Positions 14,099 through 22,311 of a stretch of 34,107 nt of DNA are shown here, piece after piece; positions within the stretch are counted from its first letter, which is position 1; each line of letters starts with the position of its first letter. Source of the stretch: DATLFP01 sp035540955. Its GTDB lineage: Bacteria; Actinomycetota; Acidimicrobiia; Acidimicrobiales; CADCSY01. The stretch lies in contig DATLFP010000187.1 in assembly GCA_035540955.1 (NCBI GenBank), forward strand, positions 1-34,107, written 5' to 3'. Under the pieces are notes generated by a model that saw only the letters and a program-made list of their open reading frames with translations, did no database searches and was not told the DNA's origin. Both the position numbers and the translations under genes were made by a program.

Positions 14099-16450
14099 GT
14101 GAGCCTGCGCACGTTCCTGCTGCGGCGCGCCCTCGGCCGGTTCCGCATCACCGAGGACATCACCCGGCACCTCACGACGTTCCAGCGCCTCGGCGAGCAC
14201 TTCGAGGTGGAATCGCCCGGCGAGATGCTCCCGGTGGGCGCCCGCACCGTGTTCCGCGCCCTCCGCACGCGGTCGGCCGCGCAGATCGGCACCGACTGGG
14301 TGTGGCCCTACTGGCTCGAGCGCCAGCTCGATCCGGCGTCGCCGGCGTTCGTGCCGCGCGGCCACCTGCCGTTCCTCACCAACGTCACAGCCCGGAACTG
14401 GACGGCGGTCGGCAACATCGGCGGCCGGCACGAGGCCATCGTCGATCCGCGGGGTCTCGTCACGCCCTGGTTCGACGGGTGGTCGCTCGACTGGTGGATC
14501 GGCGCCGACGACCGCTGGCACCTGCCGTCCCGCGAGGTGGCTGTCCGCCAGCGGCTGATCGACGACATGCCGGTGGTCGAGACCGCCATGCGGGTCCCGG
14601 GCGGTGACGCCGTGCACCGTGTCTTCGGCGTCCAGGGCGGCGAGCACGGGTTGGTCGTCGTCGAGATCGAGAACCGGTCGCGCTTGCCGTTCGCCGTGGC
14701 GCTCGCCGTCCGGCCGTGCAACCCCGAGGGGCTCGCCGTCGTGGAGCGCATCGATCTCCACGACGACACGGTGGTGACCGTCGATGGTCGGGTCGCTCTC
14801 CTGCTCCCGCGGCGGCCGGCGCGGATGGCGGCCTCGACGTTCCACGATGGCGATGTGGCGGAGATCGTCACCACGGGAGCGGCGGGCGAGACCCTTCCTC
14901 CCGACCTGCGTGACGAGGCGGGCATGGCCACCGCCGCCTTCGTGTTCCCGCTCCCGCACACCGCCACGCTGCGGGTCGGCCTCCCCCTCGTCGCCGCCCG
15001 CCGGACGCGGCGCCGCGGCCTGGCCCGACGGCGCGCGTCGAAGGCGCCGTCACTGCCGGCGTCGATCCCGTCGGCCACGCAGGTCGCCCGCGGCTGGCGC
15101 ACCCACGTCGAGCGCGGGATGCGACTCGAGCTGCCCGACGACCGGCTCTCGTCGTGCGTCGCCGCGAACCGGGCGTTCCTCCTCCTGCTCCACGACGGCG
15201 ACGAGATCACGCCCGGGCCCGCGACCTACCACCGGTTCTGGTTCCGCGATGCCGCCTACCTGCTCGGGGCGCTGGACCGGTACGGCTACGACCGCGAGGT
15301 CGCCGAGGTGCTGCGCTCGTACCCCGATCGCCAGCACGGCGACGGGTTCTTCTTCAGCCAGTCTCGGGAGTGGGACGCCAACGGGTGTGCGCTTCACGCC
15401 ATCGCCGAGCACTGGCGCCTCCACCGTGACGACGCCCTGGCCCGCGACCTCGCGCCGTCGGTGGCGCTCGGCGCCGAGTGGATCGAGCGGAAGCGCGGAT
15501 CGAGGAAGGGCAAGGCCGACGAGTCGGCGCGGGGGCTGCTGCCGCCGGGCGTGTCGGCGGAGCACCTCGGGCCCTTCGACCGCTTCTACTGGGACGACTT
15601 CTGGGGGCTGCGCGGCCTGCTCGATGCCGCCGAGGTGCTCGGCGCGGTTGGGGAGCACGGCGCCAGCGCCGACGCCGCCCGGATGGCGGCGGACATGGAG
15701 GCGGACATCGACCGGTCGTTGGCGATCACCGCCGCCCGCCTCGACACCCTGGCCATGCCCGCGGGCCCCCGCCGGCGGATCGATCCCGGTGTGATCGGCT
15801 CGCTCGCGGCCGGATGGCCCTTGCGGCTGATGGCCGCCGACGATCCGCGCCTCGTGGCGACCGCCGAGGTGGTGCGCGAGCGGTTCCTGAGCGGTGACGC
15901 GTTCTTCCAGGGCATCAGCCACACCGGCCTGGGCACCTACCTCACCCTGCAGCTCGCGTTCGTGGAGCTCGAGGCGGGCGACCGCCGCGCCCTCGACCGG
16001 CTGGAGTGGCTGCTGGGGGTGGCCACGCCGACGTGGACCTGGCCCGAGGCGGTGCACCCCCGGCTGCCCGGAGGGTGCATGGGCGACGGGCACCACGGCT
16101 GGGCGGCGGCCGACGTGCTCACCTTCGTGCGGAACCTGCTGGTGCGAGAGGTCGACGACGGTCTGGCGTTGTGCACGCTCGTCCCCGAGTCGTGGCTCGG
16201 CCAGGGCATCGAGGTGCACGACGCCCCGACGCACCACGGCCGGCTGTCCTACGCGGTGCGGTGGCACGGCGACCGTCCGGCCGTGCTGTGGGAGCTCGTC
16301 CGCCATGCCGGCGACGATCGCCCGGTGCGCATCACCGCGCCGGGACTCGACGCGTCGTGGTCCTCGACCGAGCGGGCGGGCGAGGCGCTCCTGGCGCCCG
16401 TGCCGCCGCCGGGCCACGTGAGCCCCGTGTCGCTCCGGAGGACGTCGTGA
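14099..16450 (+). CDS. Six-hairpin glycosidase / amylo-alpha-1,6-glucosidase-like protein
   Basis: A 783-residue protein with two parts. The N-terminal region (about 1-330) is beta-rich and resembles the beta-sandwich domain of glycogen-debranching and GH15/GH63-type enzymes (DGWSLDWWIGADDRWHLPSREVAVRQRL). The C-terminal region (about 335-770) is an (alpha/alpha)6-barrel type, with RFWFRDAAYLLGALDRYGYD, FYWDDFWGLRGLLDAAE, HTGLGTYLTLQLAFVEL and TWTWPEAVHPRLPGG. The Asp of WFRDAAY and the Glu of WPEAVHP are plausible acid/base residues. The substrate is unknown and no signal peptide is seen. It begins directly after the gpsA stop (TGA-GTG) and its stop overlaps the cyclase start (GTGA), so it is translationally coupled on both sides. 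Confidence 0.78.
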   Translation: MSLRTFLLRRALGRFRITEDITRHLTTFQRLGEHFEVESPGEMLPVGARTVFRALRTRSAAQIGTDWVWPYWLERQLDPASPAFVPRGHLPFLTNVTARNWTAVGNIGGRHEAIVDPRGLVTPWFDGWSLDWWIGADDRWHLPSREVAVRQRLIDDMPVVETAMRVPGGDAVHRVFGVQGGEHGLVVVEIENRSRLPFAVALAVRPCNPEGLAVVERIDLHDDTVVTVDGRVALLLPRRPARMAASTFHDGDVAEIVTTGAAGETLPPDLRDEAGMATAAFVFPLPHTATLRVGLPLVAARRTRRRGLARRRASKAPSLPASIPSATQVARGWRTHVERGMRLELPDDRLSSCVAANRAFLLLLHDGDEITPGPATYHRFWFRDAAYLLGALDRYGYDREVAEVLRSYPDRQHGDGFFFSQSREWDANGCALHAIAEHWRLHRDDALARDLAPSVALGAEWIERKRGSRKGKADESARGLLPPGVSAEHLGPFDRFYWDDFWGLRGLLDAAEVLGAVGEHGASADAARMAADMEADIDRSLAITAARLDTLAMPAGPRRRIDPGVIGSLAAGWPLRLMAADDPRLVATAEVVRERFLSGDAFFQGISHTGLGTYLTLQLAFVELEAGDRRALDRLEWLLGVATPTWTWPEAVHPRLPGGCMGDGHHGWAAADVLTFVRNLLVREVDDGLALCTLVPESWLGQGIEVHDAPTHHGRLSYAVRWHGDRPAVLWELVRHAGDDRPVRITAPGLDASWSSTERAGEALLAPVPPPGHVSPVSLRRTS

Positions 16451-17352
16451 GCGAGACAGGCGGGGGCCGGTACTCGGCGGCGGAGCTGGCCGAGCGGGCG
16501 GGCATCGATCCCGAGCTCGCCGCTCGGCTGTGGGTGGCGCTCGGGTTCCCGTTGCGGGCCGAGGAGGACGAGTTCACCGACGAGGACGTCGAGGCGCTCC
16601 GCTATGCCGGTGACCTGATCCGGTCCGGCTCCGTCGAGACCGAGCTGCTCGTGCAGCTCACCCGCACGATGGCGTCGTCCATCGCCCGCATCGCCGACGC
16701 CCAGCTGGAGGTGGCGATCGACCGGGCCCGCCGGTTCGGTTCGGACGAGGGCGTGATGATCGACCAGCAGGTGGTCGACATGACGCCGTGGCTGCTCGGC
16801 TACATGTGGCGGCGCCACGCGGCGGCGGCCTTCGGGCGGGCGGTCGAGACGGTGGAGGCCGAGGAGCTCGTCCTCGGCGTCGGCTTCGCCGACCTCGTCG
16901 GGTTCACCGCCCTCGCCCAGGAGGTGCCGGAGCAGGAGCTCGCGCACCTCGTCAGCCGGTTCGAGGCCCTGGCCCACGACACGGTGGTGCGCATGGGCGG
17001 CCGCGTCGTGAAGATGATCGGCGACGAGGTCATGTTCTCGGTGACCGACCTCAAGGCCGGGGTCGACATCGCCCTGTCGCTCGCCGAGGGCTACAGCCAG
17101 TCCGACGACATGGAGGACGTGCGGGTGGGGTTCTCCCACGGGAGCGTCCTGCAGCTGCAGGGCGACCTGTACGGACCGGCGGTCAACCTGGCGTCGCGCA
17201 TCGTGAGCATCGCCCGGCCCGGCTCGGTCGTCGTGTCGGAATCGGTCCACGACGCCCTCGGGTCCGACCCCGCCTACGCCTGGCGCAGCCTCCGCCCCCG
17301 CACCTTCAAGGGCATCGGCCGCGTGCCCATCTGGCGCGTCCGCCGATCCTGA
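16447..17352 (+). CDS. Class III adenylate cyclase with Rv1264-like regulatory domain
   Basis: A 301-residue soluble cyclase. Residues 1-135 resemble the autoinhibitory, pH-sensing N-terminal domain of mycobacterial Rv1264 (YSAAELAERAGIDPELAARLW, then a helical segment ending in LLGYMWRRHAAAAF). The catalytic domain (about 140-300) has every key residue: metal-binding D149 (FADLVGFT) and D193 (MIGDEVMFS), purine-contacting K189 and D240, and the N247/R251 pair (PAVNLASRI). It should be an active homodimeric ATP-to-cAMP cyclase. The GTG start overlaps the previous stop by 4 nt. No cAMP receptor gene is in the window. A long palindrome follows the stop by a few bases. Confidence 0.93.
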   Translation: MSETGGGRYSAAELAERAGIDPELAARLWVALGFPLRAEEDEFTDEDVEALRYAGDLIRSGSVETELLVQLTRTMASSIARIADAQLEVAIDRARRFGSDEGVMIDQQVVDMTPWLLGYMWRRHAAAAFGRAVETVEAEELVLGVGFADLVGFTALAQEVPEQELAHLVSRFEALAHDTVVRMGGRVVKMIGDEVMFSVTDLKAGVDIALSLAEGYSQSDDMEDVRVGFSHGSVLQLQGDLYGPAVNLASRIVSIARPGSVVVSESVHDALGSDPAYAWRSLRPRTFKGIGRVPIWRVRRS

Positions 17353-17358
17353 TCCTCG

Positions 17359-17403
17359 TCTTGTGGCACTTCCTTTCGCCTGGCGAAAGGAAGTGCCACA
17401 AGA
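17359..17403. terminator. 22-bp palindrome between convergent genes (copy B)
   Basis: Arms 17359-17380 and 17382-17403 are perfectly complementary around a single T. It lies between the stops of the cyclase gene and the convergent alpha-mannosidase gene. It is a second copy of the palindrome at 3478-3530: over 47 aligned bases (3481-3527 against 17358-17404) there are six differences, four of which form two compensated base pairs (GG/CC against AC/GT). Confidence 0.8.
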
Positions 17404-17428
17404 GTCGGGCGCCGGGGTGCGCGATCGA

Positions 17429-20128
17429 TCAGTCGTCGAGGCGCAGGGTGGCGAACCGCCAGGGGGCGAGGTCGACGGTGCCCTCGAACGGGTGGACGGG
17501 TCGGCCCCGCAGGTCGACGAGCCAACCGGTGCGGTCCTCGATGGTGACGGTGGTCGGCTCGTCGCTCGGGTTGAAGACCCGCAGCTCCAGCCGCCCCGCC
17601 TCCCGCCGCAGGGCCGACACCTCGGCGCCGGTGACGCTGAGCGCCGCGCCGTGGGCGGGCGCGGTGCCGATGCCCGGGGCTCGGGCCACGTCGAGGGGCA
17701 GGAACGCGTCGTCGACCAGCGCGTACGGGTCGATGTCGTCGCCGTGCTTCCCGCTCTGGGAGCCGCTCGGGCTCACGGCCACGCCGTAGCGCAGCGTGTG
17801 CTCGCCGAGCACCTGGGAGCCGCGCAGCACCACGGGGGGCCCGGCGGGCATCGGCCGGTAGGTCATCTCGATCCGCGAGAGCATCCCGGTCGCGCGCAGC
17901 AGCGTGAGCGCGAGCGAGCCGGCGGCGCCGCCCTTGTCGACGTCGACCAGCTCGTACTCGAGCAGGCCCTCGTGCACCACGGTCAGCCCGCCCGCCTGCA
18001 CGAACCGCCGGCTCGGCTGGGTGGGGAGCGGGTGCTCGTGCGGTCCGCCCTCGGCGGTCGTCGGGCGCTCGACGATCCCGAACGCGCACTCGGCGCGGGA
18101 GACGGTGGCCGGTGACGGCAGGGGGAACCACGCCCGCAGCCGGTGGTCACGCGACTGGTTGTCGACGGTGGCGGTGACCCGCACGAGCGGCTCGCCGGCC
18201 CGCACCTCGAGCGTGGTGACGACCTCGGTCGGTCGCTCGCCGACCCGTGCTCGCTGGTCGTCGTCGATGCGAGCCGGCCACGTGTAGCGACGGGTCACCC
18301 GGATGCGGCCCCGCACCGGACCCGTCTCCACCACGGCGACCTCGACGGCATCGGGCCGGTCGACGACGGTGTCGTGGTCGGGCGGGCTGTAGTTGTAGGT
18401 GTCGCCGTGGTCGCCGTCGTCGACGAGGCGGTCGAAGCCGGGCCGGCCGTTCACCGAGAAGGTGCCGTCGGTGGGGTCGACCTCGATGGTGACGATGCCG
18501 TTGGTGAGGCCCCGTTCGCCGTGGGCGGCAACCGCATCGGTGAGTGGTGCCGGTGCCCACGCCGACCAGCCGTAGCCGGGCACGACGGCCGTGCGGGTCA
18601 CCACCTGCTGGCTGGGGGGTTGGACGACCCGCACGTGGAACCGGGCGCCCGGCCGCTGGTCGATCAGCTCGGCGAGCTTCGCCCACTCCTCGCTCATCAC
18701 GAGGTTGGCCCGCATCACCTCGTCGGCGTACAGCGTGACCTGGATCTGTTCGTCGCCGTCGCTCTCGACGACGGTGATGCGGTTCACGATCGTGGTCGGA
18801 TCGAGCAGCTGGCTGCGGAGCCCGGAGAAGAACGCCGACAACCCGGTGGCGTCGACGACCTCGTCGCGCAGCAGGGCCGGTCGGGACGACAGCACCTGCA
18901 CCCCGTCGCCCGGCGGCTCCTCGCCGGGGACGGTGAGCTCGACGACCCCGGCCCGGGGCCGGGCGCTCGCGTTCACCAGCACCGGGCCCTTGTGGTCGAC
19001 GACCGCCGCCACCATGCGCAGGGCGCGGTTGCCGAGCCCGTCGGCGATCTGCCGGGCCTCGTTGTAGCGGAGCACCACGGCGTCGACGACCTCGTCGTGG
19101 GAGCAGGCGCAGGACGAGTCGTGCGCGCTGTTGAGGATCATGCCCTTCCATGCTTCGGCCAGCAGCGCCCCGGGCCAGTCCTCGGGAGGCAGGAACAGCG
19201 CGCTGAGCGGCTCGGCGCGCCGCTCGATCGATCGCTCGGCGCGGGCGGCCGCGATCTTCACGTCGACGCGGTTCGACGCCACGCCCATCAGCAGGTTCGC
19301 TCGCGCCCCCGACCGCAGCTCCCCGGTGTGGGACGCGAGGCCGTCGGTCGCCGCCGACCGCACGTGCTCCTCGAGCGAGCGCACCCGCAGCTCGTAGGTG
19401 TCCTGCAGCTCGTTGACCTCGGCCACGACGCGGCCCAGGTAGGGCTTGGGCAGCTGGTGGTCGGTGCCGTTCATCCAGAGGATCGAGCCGGTGAAGAAGT
19501 CGCCCATCCACTCGCGATGGCGGTCGAGCTGGCGGATGAGGCGCTTGGCGTCCTCGTTCAGGTCGGCGCCGTTGCCGTAGCCCTCGGGCCACAGGTACTG
19601 GGCGCGCACGGTGGAGCCATCGGGGGCGGTCCACCAGAACGCGTCCTTGTCGACCGTGGACGGCACCCCCCGCCACACCACCGCGTGATCGAAGCCGGCC
19701 TGCTGGAGGATCTGGGGCATCTGGGCGACGTGGCCGAACATGTCGGGCAGGTAGCCGACCTCCATGGCCCCGCCGAAGGACGCCGCCCGCTCGAGACCGA
19801 GCTGCAGGTCGCGCACGATGGTCTCGCCGGAGACGAGGAACTCGTCCATGAGGATGTACCACGGGCCCATCGCCAGCCGGCCGGTCGAGTTGAGCCGCCG
19901 CAGGGTCCCCTCGGCCTCGGGCCGGATGGCGAGGTAGTCGTCGACCACCGCCATCTGGCCGTCGAGCAGGAAGTGGGCGTAGCTCGGGTCGGCCTCCATC
20001 GAGGGCAGCAGCCCGTCGAGCAGCTCCACCAGCCGGAGCCGGAACGTCTGGAACGGCGAGTACCACTCGCGGTCCCAGTGCGTGTGGGGGACGACGGAGA
20101 CCGGGATGGGTGCGCGCTCGCTCGTCAC
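17429..20128 (-). CDS. GH38 family alpha-mannosidase
   Basis: An 899-residue retaining glycosidase. The zinc-binding opening is PHTHWDREW with H17 and D19. The nucleophile is expected at D129 in GYLPDMFGHVAQMPQ, and a further zinc-ligand His lies in LNSAHDSSCACSHDEV. The catalytic barrel is followed by the helical bundle and a long beta-rich C-terminal region (from about 430 on), as in bacterial cytosolic alpha-mannosidases. No signal peptide is visible. Bacterial relatives include MngB-like enzymes acting on mannosyl-glycerate and others acting on mannosides; the substrate here is not known. It starts with GTG 48 nt after the alpha/beta hydrolase stop on the same strand, and is convergent with the cyclase operon. 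Confidence 0.94.
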   Translation of the reverse strand: MTSERAPIPVSVVPHTHWDREWYSPFQTFRLRLVELLDGLLPSMEADPSYAHFLLDGQMAVVDDYLAIRPEAEGTLRRLNSTGRLAMGPWYILMDEFLVSGETIVRDLQLGLERAASFGGAMEVGYLPDMFGHVAQMPQILQQAGFDHAVVWRGVPSTVDKDAFWWTAPDGSTVRAQYLWPEGYGNGADLNEDAKRLIRQLDRHREWMGDFFTGSILWMNGTDHQLPKPYLGRVVAEVNELQDTYELRVRSLEEHVRSAATDGLASHTGELRSGARANLLMGVASNRVDVKIAAARAERSIERRAEPLSALFLPPEDWPGALLAEAWKGMILNSAHDSSCACSHDEVVDAVVLRYNEARQIADGLGNRALRMVAAVVDHKGPVLVNASARPRAGVVELTVPGEEPPGDGVQVLSSRPALLRDEVVDATGLSAFFSGLRSQLLDPTTIVNRITVVESDGDEQIQVTLYADEVMRANLVMSEEWAKLAELIDQRPGARFHVRVVQPPSQQVVTRTAVVPGYGWSAWAPAPLTDAVAAHGERGLTNGIVTIEVDPTDGTFSVNGRPGFDRLVDDGDHGDTYNYSPPDHDTVVDRPDAVEVAVVETGPVRGRIRVTRRYTWPARIDDDQRARVGERPTEVVTTLEVRAGEPLVRVTATVDNQSRDHRLRAWFPLPSPATVSRAECAFGIVERPTTAEGGPHEHPLPTQPSRRFVQAGGLTVVHEGLLEYELVDVDKGGAAGSLALTLLRATGMLSRIEMTYRPMPAGPPVVLRGSQVLGEHTLRYGVAVSPSGSQSGKHGDDIDPYALVDDAFLPLDVARAPGIGTAPAHGAALSVTGAEVSALRREAGRLELRVFNPSDEPTTVTIEDRTGWLVDLRGRPVHPFEGTVDLAPWRFATLRLDD

Positions 20129-20176
20129 CGCCTCAGCCTGCCACGGTGCCCGCCGACGCGACCGTCGACGGGTGGG

Positions 20177-21016
20177 CTACGACGCCGTCGTGTGCGCTTC
20201 GGCGACGAAGGACGACCAGGTGGCGACCCACTGGTCCCACACCGCTCGGGGGTAGTCATGCCCCATGCCCTCGATCTCGACGTAGCGGGCGCCGGGGATC
20301 ACCTCGGCGGTGTGGCGGCCACCACTCGGCTGGATCAGGGTGTCGCGCGAGCCGTGCAGCACGAGCGTCGGCACGTCGATCCGGCGGAGCGCGTCGTCGC
20401 GCGAGCCATCGCGCATGATGGCGGCCATCTGTCGGGCCACGCCCGCCGGCTCGAAGCAGCGGTCGTACGCGGCGCCGGCGCGGGCGCGGGCCTCGCCCTC
20501 GTCGATCCACTCGGGCTTCGACCCGTAGATGGCGAGCGCCGCCACGTGGGCCTCGATGTACTCCTCGCGGGAGGTCGCCGGCGGGCGGGTGAGCGCGGCC
20601 ATCGCCTCGGGACTCGACTCGCCGTAGCCGGGCTCGCCGGTGCGCGACATCACCGAGGTCATCGTGAGCACCCGCTCGGGGTGGTCGATGGCGAGGCGCT
20701 GGACGATCATCCCGCCCATCGAGAGGCCGAGCACGTGAGCTCGCTCGACGCCGTTGGCGTCGAGGACGGCGACGGCGTCGTCGGCCATGTCGGCGAGCGT
20801 GTAGTCGACCCCGGGCCGCTTGGTCGAGAGCCCGACATCACGGTTGTCGAACCGGATGACGCGGTACCCGGCGGCCACGAACCGCCGACACCACTCCTCG
20901 TCGTAGTTGATGCACTGGGAGCCGAGCCCGTTGACGAGCAGGAGGGCCGGATCGCTCGGGTCTCCGAAGGAGTCGAAGTGCAGCTCGACGTCGCCGTTCC
21001 TCGCACGCGGGCTCAT
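20177..21016 (-). CDS. Alpha/beta-fold hydrolase
   Basis: A 279-residue hydrolase. The nucleophile elbow is GLSMGG with S99. The acid is likely the Asp of LVLHGSRDTLIQPSGG and the base the His of IEGMGHDYP. The oxyanion-hole region is LLVNGLGSQ. The cap is helical with a conserved-looking FEPAGVARQMAAIM segment. It may act on esters or lactones; the substrate is unknown. ATG 21016 is supported by TAGCGT exactly 7 nt upstream (leaderless spacing). The gene is divergent from the secernin-like gene with 18 bp between start codons, and lies upstream of the alpha-mannosidase on the same strand. Confidence 0.93.
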   Translation of the reverse strand: MSPRARNGDVELHFDSFGDPSDPALLLVNGLGSQCINYDEEWCRRFVAAGYRVIRFDNRDVGLSTKRPGVDYTLADMADDAVAVLDANGVERAHVLGLSMGGMIVQRLAIDHPERVLTMTSVMSRTGEPGYGESSPEAMAALTRPPATSREEYIEAHVAALAIYGSKPEWIDEGEARARAGAAYDRCFEPAGVARQMAAIMRDGSRDDALRRIDVPTLVLHGSRDTLIQPSGGRHTAEVIPGARYVEIEGMGHDYPRAVWDQWVATWSSFVAEAHTTAS

Positions 21017-21022
21017 GTGCGG

Positions 21023-21029
21023 CACGCTA
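21023..21029. promoter_or_regulatory. Shared -10 element of the hydrolase/secernin pair
   Basis: On the minus strand TAGCGT (21029-21024) is followed by 7 nt and ATG 21016. On the plus strand CACGCT (21023-21028) is followed by 6 nt and GTG 21035. The two hexamers overlap by five bases, the same layout as between lgt and the HIT gene. Neither gap contains a ribosome-binding site. Confidence 0.45.
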
Positions 21030-21034
21030 CGCGG

Positions 21035-21940
21035 GTGTGCGACTCCCTGGTGGCCCTCGGACCGGCGACCGACACCGGGCGGACGATCTTCGCCAAGAAC
21101 AGCGACCGGCCCCCCACCGAGCACCAGGTGATCGAGCGCCACCCGCCCCGGCGCGATCCCGGTCCGGTGCGGTGCACCCACATCACCGTCGACCCCCATC
21201 CGACCGAGACCATCGGGGTGGTGGGGTCCCGACCGGTGTGGCAGTGGGGGTTCGAGCACGGCGTGAACGACGCCGGCGTCGTCGCCGGCAACGAGACGAT
21301 CTACACGACCCTCGACCCTCGCGGCTTCCCGCCGGCGCTGATCGGCATGGACCTCGTCCGTCTCGGGCTCGAGCGGGCGACGACCGCGCACGGGGCGGTC
21401 GAGGTCATGATCGCCCTGCTCGAGCGTCACGGGCAGGGGGGCACCGGCCATGAGGGGGCCGACCGGCCCTACTGGTCGTCGTTCCTCGTCGCCGACCGGG
21501 GCCGCGCCTTCGTGGTCGAGACCTCCGGCCGGGACCACGCCGTCGAGGAGGTGGCCCGCAGCCGAGCGATCAGCAACCGCACGACGATCCCCGCCTTCGA
21601 TGCCACCCACCGGCACCCGCGCCAACCCGTCGACCGCCTCGTCAACCCGCGGTGGGAGGCGAGCAAGCGGGTGCTGGCCGACGAACCCGTGACCGTCGAG
21701 AAGGTGATGCGCCACCTCCGCAGCCACGACGGCAGCGACGAGGGGTGGACCGTGTGCATGCACGTGGAGGGCGTCGAGGCCACCACCGCCTCGCTGGTGG
21801 TGGAGCTCGACGGCGACGCGGCGCAGTCGGTCGCCCACTGGCTCCTCGGCTCGCCGTGCCGGCAGTCGTACGTCGCTGCCCGCCTCGGCGAGGCCCCCAC
21901 CCCACGAACCTTGTCGCGCTCACCGTTCCACGACGGGTGA
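21035..21940 (+). CDS. Secernin-like Ntn hydrolase (peptidase C69-related)
   Basis: A 301-residue protein starting M-C-D-S-LVALG. Removal of the initiator Met would expose Cys2, the expected nucleophile of N-terminal nucleophile hydrolases in the C69/secernin group. The family motif TIFAKNSDRPPTEHQ follows, as does WGFEHGVNDAGVVAGNE. The GTG start is fixed by this Cys: GTG-TGC-GAC. Function in bacteria is unclear; C69 relatives are dipeptidases. The final codons are built from the left arm of a terminator-type palindrome, and the stop codon lies in its right arm, so the C terminus (RTLSRSPFHDG) is shaped by the hairpin. Confidence 0.9.
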   Translation: MCDSLVALGPATDTGRTIFAKNSDRPPTEHQVIERHPPRRDPGPVRCTHITVDPHPTETIGVVGSRPVWQWGFEHGVNDAGVVAGNETIYTTLDPRGFPPALIGMDLVRLGLERATTAHGAVEVMIALLERHGQGGTGHEGADRPYWSSFLVADRGRAFVVETSGRDHAVEEVARSRAISNRTTIPAFDATHRHPRQPVDRLVNPRWEASKRVLADEPVTVEKVMRHLRSHDGSDEGWTVCMHVEGVEATTASLVVELDGDAAQSVAHWLLGSPCRQSYVAARLGEAPTPRTLSRSPFHDG

Positions 21941-21955
21941 GCGCGACAAGGTTCG
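21905..21955. terminator. 20-bp palindrome between convergent genes (C), overlapping the secernin stop
   Basis: Perfect 20-bp arms 21905-21924 and 21936-21955, with an 11-nt loop. The left arm starts CGAACCTTGTCGCGCTCACC. The right arm contains the TGA stop of the secernin gene and ends 5 bp before the stop of the convergent cutA gene. It can act on both transcripts. Like copies A, B and D, its outer end carries TTGT/ACAA. Confidence 0.75.
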
Positions 21956-21959
21956 AGGG

Positions 21960-22289
21960 CTAGGGGGAGGACGTGGCCGTGTGGCGGACCCAGTCGAGGT
22001 AGGCGGGGCTCCCGCCGGTCACCGGGGTGACGAGCACCTCGGGTACGTCGTTTGGGTGGGCGGCGACGATGGCGGCCACCGCGGGGTCGGCGTTGGCGGC
22101 GGTGGTCTTGGCGACGCACAGCCACTCGGTCGACTCCTCGACCGCGCCGTTCCACCAGTACCGGCTGCGCATCGGGCCGAGCACCTGCACGCAGGCGGCC
22201 AACCTCGAGTCGAGGAGGGCGGCTGCGATCGTGCCCGCCACCTCCTCGCTGGGAGCGGTGGTGGTGACCTGCACGACCGGGGTGTCCAC
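21960..22289 (-). CDS. cutA: CutA1-like divalent-ion tolerance protein
   Basis: A 109-residue protein of the CutA family, which forms small trimers related to PII proteins. It shows the family pattern VQVTTTAPSEEVAGTIAAALLDSRLAACVQV, then SRYWWNGAVEESTEWLCVAKTT and HPNDVPEVLVTPVTGGSPAYLDWV. CutA was linked to copper tolerance in E. coli, but its role is unsettled. GTG 22289 (VDTPVVQV) is the only start that matches the family N terminus, and TACGAT lies exactly 6 nt upstream. It is divergent from the cell-wall-binding gene across a symmetric 22-bp gap. Confidence 0.95.
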   Translation of the reverse strand: MDTPVVQVTTTAPSEEVAGTIAAALLDSRLAACVQVLGPMRSRYWWNGAVEESTEWLCVAKTTAANADPAVAAIVAAHPNDVPEVLVTPVTGGSPAYLDWVRHTATSSP

Positions 22290-22293
22290 GGCG

Positions 22294-22307
22294 CGATCGT
22301 ACGATCG
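22294..22307. promoter_or_regulatory. Perfectly symmetric bidirectional promoter of cutA and the cell-wall-binding gene
   Basis: CGATCGTACGATCG is a 14-bp perfect palindrome centred in the 22-bp gap. It holds a TACGAT hexamer on each strand (plus 22300-22305, minus 22301-22296). Each is followed by exactly 6 nt and a GTG start (22312 and 22289). Both start codons are equally far from the centre. Both mRNAs would be leaderless. The palindrome also contains two GATC sites and could be an operator. Confidence 0.6.
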
Positions 22308-22311
22308 ACGG

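Noticed and set aside
12920..14959. Minus-strand 679-codon frame across gpsA and the glycosidase gene
   Set aside because: It is antisense to two well-supported genes and has no recognisable domain.
18143..21034. Very long plus-strand open frame (over 960 codons) ahead of the secernin-like start
   Set aside because: It is the antisense of the GH38 and hydrolase genes. High GC leaves few stops. The translation is Arg/Gly/His/Val-rich with no domain. Only 21035-21940 is a gene.
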